Source: Streptomyces sp. SLBN-118 (lineage in GTDB: Bacteria > Actinomycetota > Actinomycetes > Streptomycetales > Streptomycetaceae). From it: a stretch of DNA of 64,000 bases. The notes beneath the pieces are model-generated. The model ran no database searches. It saw only the letters and a list, made by a program, of their open reading frames with translations, and was not told where the DNA came from. Position 1 is the first letter of the stretch, and the number at the start of each line of letters is the position of its first letter. The position numbers and the translations under genes are program-made. The stretch covers positions 3,844,001 to 3,908,000 of the forward strand of contig NZ_VFNP01000001.1 in NCBI RefSeq assembly GCF_006715635.1. The letters are read 5' to 3'. Below are positions 37,857 through 46,988 of the stretch, in pieces.

Positions 37857-37884
37857 GCGCGGGCCGGTCTTGCTCGGCCCGCGC
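37857..37884. terminator. Shared terminator between the small secreted gene and the MFS gene
   Basis: 10-bp perfect inverted repeat GCGCGGGCCG / CGGCCCGCGC, arms 37857-37866 and 37875-37884, between convergent genes. Confidence 0.82.
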
Positions 37885-37911
37885 TTCCGATTTTCAGCGG
37901 TGGTGCGCGCG

Positions 37912-39180
37912 CTATATCACCGCGCCAACACGCCTCCAACGGGCCATCGTTGCCGCCACCGCCGCGTAGATGACCGCCACCACGACCACCAGCTGAACCG
38001 ACCGGCCGTCAGGGGGCAGCATCAGTGCGGCGATCGCCGCAGCGCCCACGAAGGCGACGTTGAACAGCACGTCGTACAGGGAGAACACCCGGCCGCGGTA
38101 GGCGTCGTCCACCGACGTCTGGATCACCGTGTCGGTGGCGATCTTCGCGCCTTGGGTGATGAGCCCCAGGATGAACGCGGCGACCAGTATCGGCCCGGGC
38201 TCGAAGGGCAGCCCCAGGGCGGGTTCGAGGACAGCCGCCACTCCCGCGCACGCCACCATCCAGCCGAACTGCCCGAGCCGGCCCACGGCATACGGAGTCA
38301 CCGCCGCCGCTGCGAAGAATCCGGCGCCGGAGATGAGGACGGCCACACCGAGCAGGGCCAGCCCGTCCGACTGCTTCTCGTACCAGGCGTACCGGCACAG
38401 CATCAGCACCATCACGGTCAGGGCGCCGTAGCAGAAGCGCATCAGAGTCATCGCGAACAGCACCTGGGTGGCAGCGCGGCGCTCGATTAGATGCCGCACC
38501 CCGCCCGCCAGACCGCGTGCCGTCGATGCCAGGGCGGCACCCAGCCGGGGCTGGACCAACGGCTGGTCGGGGCCGAGCAGTTCACGCGCCATCCGCAGAG
38601 AGGCAAGCGCGGAACAGAGATAGAGCACCGCGCCCAGCATCACCACGGCCGCATCGGAGTCCTCGGACACCAGGCGTACCGCGAAGGCCAGTCCGCCGCC
38701 GGCGGTCGCCGCGAGTGTGCCCGCTGTCGGTGAGAGGGAGTTGGCCATGACGAGACGGTCCGCGTCGACAACCCGCGGCAGCGCGGCGGAGATACCGGCC
38801 AGCACGAAGCGATTGACGGCTGTGACGGAGAGGGCCGAGGCATAGAAGAGCCAGTCGGGTACCGCGAGGAGGATCAGTACCGCGGTGCCGCTCGCGAGAA
38901 GGGCCCGCAGGAGATTCCCGTACAGGAAGACCTGTCTGCGCTGCCAGCGGTCCAGCATGACGCCCGCAAAAGGGCCGATCACGGAGTACGGCAGCAGCAG
39001 CACGGCCATGGCCGACGCGATGGCGGCGGGCGAGGTCTGTTTCTCCGGGGAGAACACCACGTACGTGGCAAGCGCGACCTGGTAGACGCCGTCGGCCGAC
39101 TGGGAGAGCAGCCGGACGGTCAGCAGCCGGCGAAAGTCGGCAAGGCGCAGGAGTACGCGCAGATCACGTACGACAGGCAT
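37912..39180 (-). CDS. MFS transporter, DHA-like exporter
   Basis: 422 residues from ATG (MPVVRDLRVLLRL); five codons more are possible. Twelve predicted membrane helices. Typical MFS features: loop 2-3 with GVMLDRWQRRQVFLYGNLLRA (the GxxxDRxxRR motif A), and the second-half counterpart GRVFSLYDVLFNVAF. Proton-driven export of small molecules is the likely role, substrate unknown. It lies alone on the minus strand. Ribosome site is weak for either start. Confidence in family is high, in substrate nil. Confidence 0.9.
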   Translation of the reverse strand: MPVVRDLRVLLRLADFRRLLTVRLLSQSADGVYQVALATYVVFSPEKQTSPAAIASAMAVLLLPYSVIGPFAGVMLDRWQRRQVFLYGNLLRALLASGTAVLILLAVPDWLFYASALSVTAVNRFVLAGISAALPRVVDADRLVMANSLSPTAGTLAATAGGGLAFAVRLVSEDSDAAVVMLGAVLYLCSALASLRMARELLGPDQPLVQPRLGAALASTARGLAGGVRHLIERRAATQVLFAMTLMRFCYGALTVMVLMLCRYAWYEKQSDGLALLGVAVLISGAGFFAAAAVTPYAVGRLGQFGWMVACAGVAAVLEPALGLPFEPGPILVAAFILGLITQGAKIATDTVIQTSVDDAYRGRVFSLYDVLFNVAFVGAAAIAALMLPPDGRSVQLVVVVAVIYAAVAATMARWRRVGAVI

Positions 39181-39202
39181 GCGGTCAAGCGTCACACACG
39201 CG

Positions 39203-39235
39203 GAGGGTCCCCGGGTGGATTACCCGGGGACCCTC
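39203..39235 (-). terminator. Terminator after ino1
   Basis: 14-bp perfect inverted repeat GAGGGTCCCCGGGT / ACCCGGGGACCCTC, arms 39203-39216 and 39222-39235, just past the leftward ino1 stop. Confidence 0.87.
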
Positions 39236-39256
39236 GGCAGACGATCAGCTGAACGC

Positions 39257-40339
39257 TTAGCGCTCGACCTCGCCCTTGATGAACTTCTCGACGTTCTCGC
39301 GGGCCTCGTCGTCGAAGTACTGGACCGGCGGGGACTTCATGAAGTACGAGGACGCGGAGAGGATCGGGCCGCCGATCCCGCGGTCCTTGGCGATCTTCGC
39401 GGCGCGCACGGCGTCGATGATGATGCCCGCGGAGTTCGGGGAGTCCCAGACCTCGAGCTTGTACTCGAGGTTCAGCGGGACCTCACCGAAGGCACGGCCC
39501 TCGAGGCGGACGTACGCCCACTTGCGGTCGTCGAGCCATGCCACGTAGTCGGACGGACCGATGTGGACGTTGTCCTCGCCCATCTCGCGGTCGCGGATCT
39601 GCGAGGTGACGGCCTGCGTCTTGGAGATCTTCTTGGACTCAAGGCGCTCGCGCTCGAGCATGTTCTTGAAGTCCATGTTGCCGCCGACGTTCAGCTGCAT
39701 CGTGCGGTCCAGGATGACGCCCCGGTCCTCGAAGAGCTTCGCCATCACGCGGTGCGTGATGGTTGCGCCGACCTGGGACTTGATGTCGTCGCCGACGATC
39801 GGGACGCCCGCCTCGGTGAACTTGTCCGCCCACTCCTTGGTACCGGCGATGAAGACCGGGAGGGCGTTGACGAACGCGACCTTGGCGTCGATGGCGCACT
39901 GCGCGTAGTACTTCGCAGCGTCCTCGGAGCCGACGGGCAGGTAGCAGACCAGAACGTCGACCTGCTTGTCCTTGAGGATCTGGACGATGTCGACCGGAGC
40001 CTCGGCGGACTCCTCGATGGTCTGGCGGTAGTACTTGCCCAGGCCGTCCAGGGTGTGTCCGCGCTGCACGGTGACGCCGGTGTTCGGCACGTCGCAGATC
40101 TTGATGGTGTTGTTCTCGCTGGCACCGATGGCGTCCGCCAGGTCGAGGCCGACCTTCTTGGCGTCCACGTCCAGGGCGGCCACGAACTCGATGTCAGAGA
40201 CGTGGTAGTCGCCGAACTGGACGTGCATCAGACCCGGCACCTTGCCGGCCGGGTCGGCGTCCTTGTAGAACTCGACGCCCTGCACCAGCGAGGCGGCGCA
40301 GTTGCCCACGCCGACGATTGCTACGCGAACCGAACCCAT
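39257..40339 (-). CDS. ino1: Inositol-3-phosphate synthase
   Basis: 360 residues; ATG ([20 protein letters not shown]) with GGGAG upstream; the longer frame has no site. Turns glucose 6-phosphate into myo-inositol 1-phosphate (3-phosphate), which feeds mycothiol and phosphatidylinositol synthesis, NAD-dependent. NAD motif [13 protein letters not shown], then VKAFD-type substrate residues; [20 protein letters not shown] is the conserved C-terminal core with catalytic lysines in [18 protein letters not shown] and nearby. The family is the short actinobacterial/archaeal kind. It follows padR by 58 bases in one likely operon controlled by the palindrome at 41148-41180. Confidence 0.96.
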   Translation of the reverse strand: MGSVRVAIVGVGNCAASLVQGVEFYKDADPAGKVPGLMHVQFGDYHVSDIEFVAALDVDAKKVGLDLADAIGASENNTIKICDVPNTGVTVQRGHTLDGLGKYYRQTIEESAEAPVDIVQILKDKQVDVLVCYLPVGSEDAAKYYAQCAIDAKVAFVNALPVFIAGTKEWADKFTEAGVPIVGDDIKSQVGATITHRVMAKLFEDRGVILDRTMQLNVGGNMDFKNMLERERLESKKISKTQAVTSQIRDREMGEDNVHIGPSDYVAWLDDRKWAYVRLEGRAFGEVPLNLEYKLEVWDSPNSAGIIIDAVRAAKIAKDRGIGGPILSASSYFMKSPPVQYFDDEARENVEKFIKGEVER

Positions 40340-40397
40340 TCCGGTTGCTCCCTGTGTGATCTCGGTATTCCGATGAAACCCTGCGGATCGCAGCGCT

Positions 40398-41114
40398 TCA
40401 CTTGGCGGTGTCGTCGGACGGATCCGGCGGGGTGGAGCTTCCGGGGGGTGTGCCCCCGGAGGACTCGGCACCCCTGTGCCGGGGCAGGCCGCCCGTCTCT
40501 CCAGATGTGTTGTCGTGCCGAGCGGAGCTCTCAGAGGCGGGCTGTCGCTGATCCCGCCCCGCTCGCTCGCTCTCAATGAGCTCGTTCAGCCAGCGCACCT
40601 CGCGCTCCACGGATTCCATTCCGTGTCGCTGCAGCTCAAGCGTGTAGTCGTCGAGGCGCTCGCGGGTGCGAGCCAGCGAGGCGCGCATCTTCTCCAAGCG
40701 CTCCTCCAGCCGACTGCGGCGGCCCTCAAGCACCCGCATCCGCACCTCGCGCTCCGTCTGCCCGAAGAAGGCGAAACGAGCCGCGAAGTGCTCGTCCTCC
40801 CAGGTGTCGGGGCCGGTGTGCGAGAGCAGCTCCTCGAAGTGCTCCTTACCTTCTGCCGTCAACCGGTAGACGATCTTGGCTCGGCGCCCCGCGAGTGAAG
40901 CGGCGAGCGCGTCCTCCGGCGCGCTTCCCGGCTCCTCGATCAACCAGCCGTTGGAAACCAGCGTCTTGAGGCAGGGGTAGAGCGTCCCGTAACTGAAGGC
41001 CCGGAAGACTCCCAGCGAGGTGTTGAGCCGTTTCCGCAGCTCATACCCGTGCATGGGGGCCTCACGGAGCAGACCGAGCACGGCGAACTCAAGGATGCCG
41101 GAGCGTCTGCTCAC
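40398..41114 (-). CDS. PadR family transcriptional regulator next to ino1
   Basis: 238 residues, GTG start with GGAGG. The winged helix-turn-helix (about 5-95) has [20 protein letters not shown] and [20 protein letters not shown], then the wing [21 protein letters not shown] coiled-coil dimer arm (about 130-180, [18 protein letters not shown]) and a low-complexity Ser/Gly/Pro tail follow. It is likely to repress its own promoter and ino1: the 16-bp-arm palindrome overlaps the -10. I recall reports that the matching regulator of S. coelicolor (SCO3900) controls ino1 and development; the ligand there was suggested to be glucose 6-phosphate, but I am not certain. Confidence 0.93.
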   Translation of the reverse strand: MSRRSGILEFAVLGLLREAPMHGYELRKRLNTSLGVFRAFSYGTLYPCLKTLVSNGWLIEEPGSAPEDALAASLAGRRAKIVYRLTAEGKEHFEELLSHTGPDTWEDEHFAARFAFFGQTEREVRMRVLEGRRSRLEERLEKMRASLARTRERLDDYTLELQRHGMESVEREVRWLNELIESERAGRDQRQPASESSARHDNTSGETGGLPRHRGAESSGGTPPGSSTPPDPSDDTAK

Positions 41115-41147
41115 CGTAGCCTCCCTCGCCGTCCCAGTTGCTTATGC

Positions 41148-41180
41148 CGTGCTGATGTATCGACTCGATACATCAGCACG
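41148..41180. promoter_or_regulatory. PadR operator: 33-bp perfect palindrome
   Basis: Arms CGTGCTGATGTATCGA (41148-41163) and TCGATACATCAGCACG (41165-41180) around one base. The inner ATGTAT..ATACAT matches the ATGT-N8-ACAT style known for PadR operators. It lies 34 bases before the padR start. Confidence 0.9.
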
Positions 41181-41206
41181 ATAGAACGGCGTTCCTCCTG
41201 CGACAA
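41178..41206 (-). promoter_or_regulatory. padR-ino1 promoter
   Basis: On the minus strand -35 TTGTCG (41201-41206) and -10 TATCGT (41178-41183), spacer 17. The -10 shares three bases with the operator, so a bound repressor would block polymerase and the start site. Confidence 0.7.
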
Positions 41207-41336
41207 GTGGGGCCATGGTGAACGGCATCACATCAGCAATTCATCCGCGGAGATTTGTCTGATTTGTGTGGAACTTCGACGCTAGACCAGTTTTGACCGT
41301 GCGTAGTCTGTGCGCCATGCAGTCCACCGGGAACCA

Positions 41337-41463
41337 CGAGACGCCTGTGGGCGTCCTCGCCGGGGATGCGCAACGGATGAGCCCCTTACGGGGCTGGTCC
41401 GTATTTATTTCGGGGGGACCGGAACTCAACTGCCGCTTCCAGGCGTCTCGCCTGCCCGAGGAG
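41337..41463 (+). promoter_or_regulatory. Possible structured leader of the PBP gene
   Basis: An 11-base segment CGAGACGCCTG (41337-41347) is exactly complementary to CAGGCGTCTCG (41440-41450), closing a loop of 92 bases that contains AGCCCC-TTAC-GGGGCT (41380-41395) and GGTCC..GGACC (41396-41420). Each arm can instead fold on itself (GACGCC-TGTG-GGCGTC at 41340-41355; AGGCG-TCT-CGCCT at 41441-41453). A third option CTCG..CGAG reaches the GAGGAG ribosome site. I do not recognise a known riboswitch class. Confidence 0.4.
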
Positions 41464-41473
41464 TAGTCGTTCG

Positions 41474-44173
41474 ATGAGCGAGCACCGTCGCAAACCGCCC
41501 CAGTCGCAGGGTGGCGGGCATGCAGGGTCCAGGCGCGCTGCCCCGCAGCCTTCTGGCCGCCGCGCAGCCCCGTCCCGGGGTTCCAGTTCGGGATCACCCT
41601 CAGCCTCGTACGGCGAGGAGCGTCCGTACGGCAGCCGGGCCGAGGCCCGCCGCGCCGCGCAGCGCGGCGGCAGCCGCAGGCGCGTGGACGAAGGCGCGGG
41701 CGCCGGTCACGGAGGCCGGGGCGGCGGGCGCCGCGGCGGAGGCGGTGGGGGGTATGACGGCCCGGGCCGCGGTCGTGGCGGAGGGCCGGCCAAGAAGCGC
41801 CTGATCGACTATCCGCGCCACAACAAGTACGGATGGCGGCGCTGGGTGCCGTCGTGGAAGCTGGTGACCGGGCTCACCCTGGGTTTTGTCGGAAGCCTGA
41901 TGGCGGCCGCGAGCATCGCGTACGCCTGGGTTGACATCCCGGACCCGAACAAGACGGCCGCGGCGCAGAACAACGTCTACTACTACAAAGACGGCTCGCA
42001 GATGGCTGCCACCGGTGGTGAGATCAACCGGCAGATCATCCCGATCGAGCAGATCCCCGAGAACATGCAGAACGCGGTGATCTCGGCGGAGAACAAGACG
42101 TTCAAGACCGACCGAGGCATCGATCCGATGGGCATCGCCCGAGCCCTGAAGAACATGGCCACGGGCGGGCAGACCCAGGGTGGCTCCACGATCACCCAGC
42201 AGTATGTGAAGAACGCCCGGCTCGGGGACCAGTCCCAGACACTGAGCCGTAAGTTCAAGGAGTTGTTCATCTCCATCAAGGTGGGCACAAAGCTTGACAA
42301 GCCGGACATCATGCACGGCTACCTGAACACCTCGTACTACGGACGCGGCGCTTACGGAATCCAGGCCGCAGCCCGGACGTACTGGGGCAAGGACGCCGAG
42401 AAACTCGACGCGGGCGAGTGTGCCTTCCTCGCATCCCTTCTGAAGGGCTCGACCTACTACGACCCGGCCGGCTCCACGGATATCGACCCCGCGGCGACGC
42501 CGGAGGCAAACAAGGCCAGAGTCATCAAACGGTGGAGCTGGATCCTCGATGAGATGGTCAAGGACGGTCATCTTCCGGCTGCGGAACGGGCCAAGTTCAC
42601 CCAGTTCAAGATGCCCAAGCCGATCACGAAGAAGGCACAGCTGGGTGGTCAGATCGGCTATCTGGTGGACATCGCCAAGTCCTACTTCCTCAACAACAAC
42701 GACCAGGGCATCGACGCCAAGAAGCTCTCCCAGGGTGGCTACGCGATCCACACGACCTTCGACAAGGACAAGGTCAAGAAGCTCGCGGAGTCGGTCAAGA
42801 AGGTCCGGGACGCCAACATCAAGCCCAAGAAGCGCCCGGACACGGACACTCATGTCCAGTTCGGTGGTGCCTCGGTCGATCCGGAGACCGGAGCGATCGT
42901 CGCCATCTACGGCGGTGAGGACGCGACCAAGCACTTCACCAACAACGCCAACGAGACCGGTGCCCAGGTCGGATCGACCTTCAAGCCATTCGTCCTGGCC
43001 GCGGCCATGCGGGACGGTGTGCGCGACCCCAAGCTGCAAGCGGAGCAGGGCAAGTCCGAGCGCCACATCGTCGACCCCGACAAGAGCAAGTACAGCGGCA
43101 AGAACAAGCTGAAGATCAAGGACTACGACGGAACCATCTGGCACAACGAGGAAGGTAAGGAGTGGCTCCAGACCAACGACGGCGGCGAGTCGTACGGGGA
43201 CATCGACCTGCGTGAGGCCATGGTCCACTCCGCGAACTCGCCCTTCGTGCAGCTGGGCATGGACCTCGGTATCCCGACCGTCAGGCAGTCGGCCATCGAC
43301 GCGGGTCTGCTCGAGTCCAGCCTGAACAAGTCGAATGTCCCTTCCTTCTCGATCGGTATCTCCTCCCCGAGTGCCATCCGCATGGCCGGCGCCTACGCGA
43401 CCTTCGCGGCGAACGGCAAGCAGAACGACCCGTTCTCTGTCACCAGGGTCGAACACCAGGGCAGGAAGGTCTACGAGCACGAGGTGAAGCCCAACCAGGC
43501 CTTCTCCACCGCCGTCGCGAGCAATGTGACCGACGTACTCAGGTCCGTCGTCGACGAGCCCGAGGGCACTGGTAGGAACGCCCGGATTCCCGGCCGCCAG
43601 GTCGCAGGCAAGACCGGTACGACCGACGGCAACAAGTCGGCCTGGTTCGTGGGCTACACGCCGCAGCTGTCGACCGCGATCGACATGTACCGCCTCGACG
43701 ACAACGAGAAGAACAAGAAGCGCAAGTTCCTCGAGATGTACGGCACCGGTGGTCAGGACAAGATCCACGGTGCGTCCTTCCCGTCCGAGATCTGGCAGAC
43801 GTACATGTCGGATGCACTCAAGGGCGCGCCGTTCAAGACCTTCCCCGAGCCGGAGCCCATCGACGGTGAGGCAATCTGGGGCGGCGGCGCCTCCAGCCCG
43901 CCCCCGTCGCCGACCGCCACCCCGTCCGGCACCCCGTCCTCAACTCCGTCGAACACGCCCTCCGGCTTCCCGACCGGAAGGCCCAGCCCGAGCCAGTCCT
44001 GCAATCCGTGGGAGAACTTCACCTGCGGTACCTCGGGCAATGGGGGCAACGGCAGCGGTGGAAGTACGAGCGATCCCACCAGCACGCCGACGATCAGTCC
44101 TTCGACAACAGCGCCGGGCACCAACGGCAACGGCGGCAATGGCAACGGTGGCTTTATCGGAGGCTCGGGGTAG
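41474..44173 (+). CDS. Bifunctional penicillin-binding protein (GT51 transglycosylase plus transpeptidase)
   Basis: 899 residues. A long disordered, Arg/Gly-rich cytoplasmic lead (1-125), one membrane helix at about 130-152, then the GT51 domain (about 180-360) with catalytic Glu in ISAENKTF and GGSTITQQYVKN. The usual EDxxFxxHxG reads ENKTFKTDRG here, a common streptomycete variant. The transpeptidase domain has STFKPF (Ser near 501), HSANSPF (SxN near 586) and KTGT (near 713). The last 90 residues are a Pro/Ser/Thr then Gly/Asn-rich tail outside the cell. It polymerises and crosslinks peptidoglycan. First gene of the cell-wall group at 41.5-48 kb. Confidence 0.96.
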   Translation: MSEHRRKPPQSQGGGHAGSRRAAPQPSGRRAAPSRGSSSGSPSASYGEERPYGSRAEARRAAQRGGSRRRVDEGAGAGHGGRGGGRRGGGGGGYDGPGRGRGGGPAKKRLIDYPRHNKYGWRRWVPSWKLVTGLTLGFVGSLMAAASIAYAWVDIPDPNKTAAAQNNVYYYKDGSQMAATGGEINRQIIPIEQIPENMQNAVISAENKTFKTDRGIDPMGIARALKNMATGGQTQGGSTITQQYVKNARLGDQSQTLSRKFKELFISIKVGTKLDKPDIMHGYLNTSYYGRGAYGIQAAARTYWGKDAEKLDAGECAFLASLLKGSTYYDPAGSTDIDPAATPEANKARVIKRWSWILDEMVKDGHLPAAERAKFTQFKMPKPITKKAQLGGQIGYLVDIAKSYFLNNNDQGIDAKKLSQGGYAIHTTFDKDKVKKLAESVKKVRDANIKPKKRPDTDTHVQFGGASVDPETGAIVAIYGGEDATKHFTNNANETGAQVGSTFKPFVLAAAMRDGVRDPKLQAEQGKSERHIVDPDKSKYSGKNKLKIKDYDGTIWHNEEGKEWLQTNDGGESYGDIDLREAMVHSANSPFVQLGMDLGIPTVRQSAIDAGLLESSLNKSNVPSFSIGISSPSAIRMAGAYATFAANGKQNDPFSVTRVEHQGRKVYEHEVKPNQAFSTAVASNVTDVLRSVVDEPEGTGRNARIPGRQVAGKTGTTDGNKSAWFVGYTPQLSTAIDMYRLDDNEKNKKRKFLEMYGTGGQDKIHGASFPSEIWQTYMSDALKGAPFKTFPEPEPIDGEAIWGGGASSPPPSPTATPSGTPSSTPSNTPSGFPTGRPSPSQSCNPWENFTCGTSGNGGNGSGGSTSDPTSTPTISPSTTAPGTNGNGGNGNGGFIGGSG

Positions 44174-44292
44174 CCGCCCCTGACCAGCCCTCCGTGAGGC
44201 CAGGGCCGCCGCACCCGGAACACACAGCATGTGCGTACACGGGGGCGGCGGCCCTCGCCGTATCCCCGACTTCGTACGGCAGGATGTGCAGC

Positions 44293-45813
44293 ATGCCCAG
44301 CGCAGAAGAGACGAGCGTGTACCAGGACCGGACGCAGCGGCCGGACGTACGGCCCACGCGGCGGGACTCCGTCGCCGCCTCCGGCAGCGAGCTGATCGGC
44401 GGTCCGGCGGGCCGCTTCGCCCTGCGCGGCAGCGGCGGCTGGTTCACGCCCGTACGCGTCGTCGCACTGGTGGCGATCGGGATGTTTGCGCTGGGCATGG
44501 TGCAGAAGATGCCTTGTTACAACTGGGCCTGGTTCAGGGGAGCCAGTTCCCAGTACACGCACGCCTGCTATTCCGACATTCCGCACCTCTACGTGGGGCG
44601 CGGTTTCTCCGAAGGGCTCATTCCGTACTTCGACCAGCTGCCAGGCGACATGCAGTACCTCGAGTACCCCGTCCTGACGGGCCTGTTCATGCAGGTCGCC
44701 TCGTGGCTCGATCTGGCCGGCGGCTCCGTGCAGAACCAGGAGCAGACGTACTGGATGGTCAATGCGGGCATGCTGATGATCTGCACCGCGGTCATCGCCG
44801 TCTGTGTGGCCCGCACCCACCGCCACCGCCCCTGGGATGCGCTGCTGCTGGCTCTGGCGCCCGCCTTCGCGCTCACCGCGACCATCAACTGGGACCTGCT
44901 GGCGGTAGCGCTCACGGCCGCCGCGATGCTGATGTGGTCTCGTGGCCGGGCTCTGGCCTTCGGTATCCTCATCGGGCTGGCGACCGCTGCCAAGCTCTAT
45001 CCCGCGCTGCTACTGGGGCCGCTGCTGCTGCTGTGCTGGCGGGCCGGCAAGTGGCGGGAGTTCGCCATGGCGTCGCTCGGCGCGGCAGGCGCTTGGCTGG
45101 TCGTGAACCTGCCAGTGATGCTGATGGCCCCCGAGGGGTGGAAGAAGTTCTACACGTTCAGTCAGGAGCGGCAGGTCGACTTCGGCTCGTTCTGGCTGAT
45201 CATCACGCAGCGCACGGGCGAGCCGCTCGACGTCGATTCGGTGAACACCTACGCGACCCTGCTAATGCTCCTGGCCTGCGCGGGAATCGCGGCGCTTGCG
45301 CTCGGCGCGGCCAGGCGGCCACGCTTCGCGCAGCTCGTGTTCCTGGTCGTCGCCGCGTTCATCCTCACGAACAAGGTCTACTCGCCGCAGTACGTACTGT
45401 GGCTGATTCCGCTCGCCGCGCTGGCCAGGCCGCGCTGGCGGGACTTCCTGATCTGGCAGGCGTGCGAGGTCATGTACTTCGTGGGCATCTGGATGTACCT
45501 CGCGTACACCACGAGCCCCAAGCACCAGGGGCTGCCGCCGGAGGGCTACCAGCTGGCGATCGCCCTGCATCTGCTGGGGACGCTGTATCTGTGCGCCGTC
45601 GTCGTCCGGGACATCCTGATGCCGGAGCGGGACGGCGTTCGCCAGGACGGGTCGGACGACCCGTCGGGCGGTGTACTCGACGGGGCTGAGGACGTCTTCG
45701 TGGTGGGACGGGCGGCCCATCCGCCCCGGCATGCGGCGCATGCGGTGGACGGGCCCCGGGTGGAGTGGGGAACGCAGCCCCAGGGGCCCGAGGATGCCCG
45801 CCCGTCGGCCTAG
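44293..45813 (+). CDS. GT-C type glycosyltransferase (family 87-like), polytopic
   Basis: 506 residues from ATG (MPSAEETSVYQDRTQ) with AGGA 8 bases upstream. About ten membrane helices. After the first helix a large loop carries YSDIPHLYVGRGFSEG and FDQLPGDMQYLEYPVL, the acidic residues expected near the active site of GT-C enzymes, which use polyprenyl-phosphate sugars. ATAAKLYPALLLGPL is a typical family 87 segment. Mycobacterial relatives are mannosyl- or arabinosyltransferases for cell-envelope glycans. The sugar and acceptor here are unknown. The C-terminal 60 residues are polar and probably cytoplasmic. Follows the PBP gene on the same strand, 119 bases later. Confidence 0.85.
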   Translation: MPSAEETSVYQDRTQRPDVRPTRRDSVAASGSELIGGPAGRFALRGSGGWFTPVRVVALVAIGMFALGMVQKMPCYNWAWFRGASSQYTHACYSDIPHLYVGRGFSEGLIPYFDQLPGDMQYLEYPVLTGLFMQVASWLDLAGGSVQNQEQTYWMVNAGMLMICTAVIAVCVARTHRHRPWDALLLALAPAFALTATINWDLLAVALTAAAMLMWSRGRALAFGILIGLATAAKLYPALLLGPLLLLCWRAGKWREFAMASLGAAGAWLVVNLPVMLMAPEGWKKFYTFSQERQVDFGSFWLIITQRTGEPLDVDSVNTYATLLMLLACAGIAALALGAARRPRFAQLVFLVVAAFILTNKVYSPQYVLWLIPLAALARPRWRDFLIWQACEVMYFVGIWMYLAYTTSPKHQGLPPEGYQLAIALHLLGTLYLCAVVVRDILMPERDGVRQDGSDDPSGGVLDGAEDVFVVGRAAHPPRHAAHAVDGPRVEWGTQPQGPEDARPSA

Positions 45814-45859
45814 CGCAGGCCTCGGCGCCCCGGAGGGCCCCCGGCCGCTTTCGTAGCCT

Positions 45860-46891
45860 CTAGCGGTCCACGAGGCGGTCGAACTGCGTCGTGGTGTGGC
45901 GCAGATGAGCCACCAGCTCGTCGCCCACGTTGGGCTCCTGGGAGTCCGCCGGCACGAAGAGGATCGAGACCTGCATGTGCGGGGGCTCGGCGAACCAGCG
46001 CTGCTTGCCTGCCCATACGAAGGGCGAAAGGTTCCGGTTGACGGTCGCGAGGCCCGCTCGGGCGACGCCCTTGGCGCGCGGCATCACACCGTGCAGCGCT
46101 TTGGGGGCCTCCAGGCCGACGCCGTGGGAGGTACCGCCCGCGACCACCACCAGCCAGCCGTCTGATGCCGCCTTCTGCTGGCGGTAACCGAAGCGGTCGC
46201 CCTTGGAGACTCGGGTGACGTCGAGGACAGCGCCGCGGTACTCCGTCGCCTCGTGGTCGCCCAGCCACAGGCGCGTGCCGATACGGGCGCGGAAGCGTGT
46301 CTGCGGGAACTGCTGCTGGAGCCGGGCCAGTTCCTCGGCGCGCAGATGGCTGACGAACATGGTGTGCAGCGGCAGCCGGGCCGCACGCAGACGGTCCATC
46401 CAGCCGATGACCTCCTCGACCGCGTCGGAGCCGTCCGTGCGGTCCAGCGGCAGATGCAGCGCGAAGCCTTCGAGCCGTACATCCTCTATGGCGGCGTGCA
46501 GCTGGCCCAGGTCCGCTTCGGAGACGCCGTGGCGCTTCATGGAGCTCATGCACTCGATGACGACCCGCGCGCCCACCAGCGCGTGCACTCCGTCGACCGA
46601 GGAGACGGAACGGATGACGCGGTCGGGCAGCGGAACCGGTTCCTCACCCCGGCGGAAGGGCGTGAGGACAAGGAGATCGCCGCTGAACCAGTCCTTGATC
46701 CGGGCCGCCTCATAGGTGGTGCCGACGGCCAGCATGTCGGAGCCGAAGCGGGAGGCCTCCTCAGAGAGCCGCTCGTGACCGAAGCCGTACCCATTGCCCT
46801 TGCATACAGGCACAAGTCCGGGGAACTGGTCGATCACGGACTTCTGGTGCGCCCGCCAGCGCGCGGTATCGACGTAGAGGGAGAGCGCCAT
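45860..46891 (-). CDS. Alanine racemase-like PLP protein
   Basis: 343 residues, short for Alr (about 370). The N-terminal TIM-barrel begins with the PLP lysine motif VCKGNGYGFG (Lys31), matching KANAYGHG of true alanine racemase. The motif changes (A to G, H to F) and the absence of the usual C-terminal Tyr-bearing domain pattern suggest another activity or substrate. It is downstream of and in the same direction as femX (97 bases), and FemX adds glycine or other residues to lipid II. It may therefore supply or modify an amino acid for the peptide bridge, or be a PLP-binding factor. It should not be taken as the housekeeping alr without test. Confidence 0.8.
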   Translation of the reverse strand: MALSLYVDTARWRAHQKSVIDQFPGLVPVCKGNGYGFGHERLSEEASRFGSDMLAVGTTYEAARIKDWFSGDLLVLTPFRRGEEPVPLPDRVIRSVSSVDGVHALVGARVVIECMSSMKRHGVSEADLGQLHAAIEDVRLEGFALHLPLDRTDGSDAVEEVIGWMDRLRAARLPLHTMFVSHLRAEELARLQQQFPQTRFRARIGTRLWLGDHEATEYRGAVLDVTRVSKGDRFGYRQQKAASDGWLVVVAGGTSHGVGLEAPKALHGVMPRAKGVARAGLATVNRNLSPFVWAGKQRWFAEPPHMQVSILFVPADSQEPNVGDELVAHLRHTTTQFDRLVDR

Positions 46892-46988
46892 GGCCGGCCC
46901 GGAACCTTTCTGGTGGCTGCGGTCTGTCAGAGGTATGTGCGAGATCTACGAGATTACGGCGTTGCCCGCGAGGACGTCGGCCGCATCG

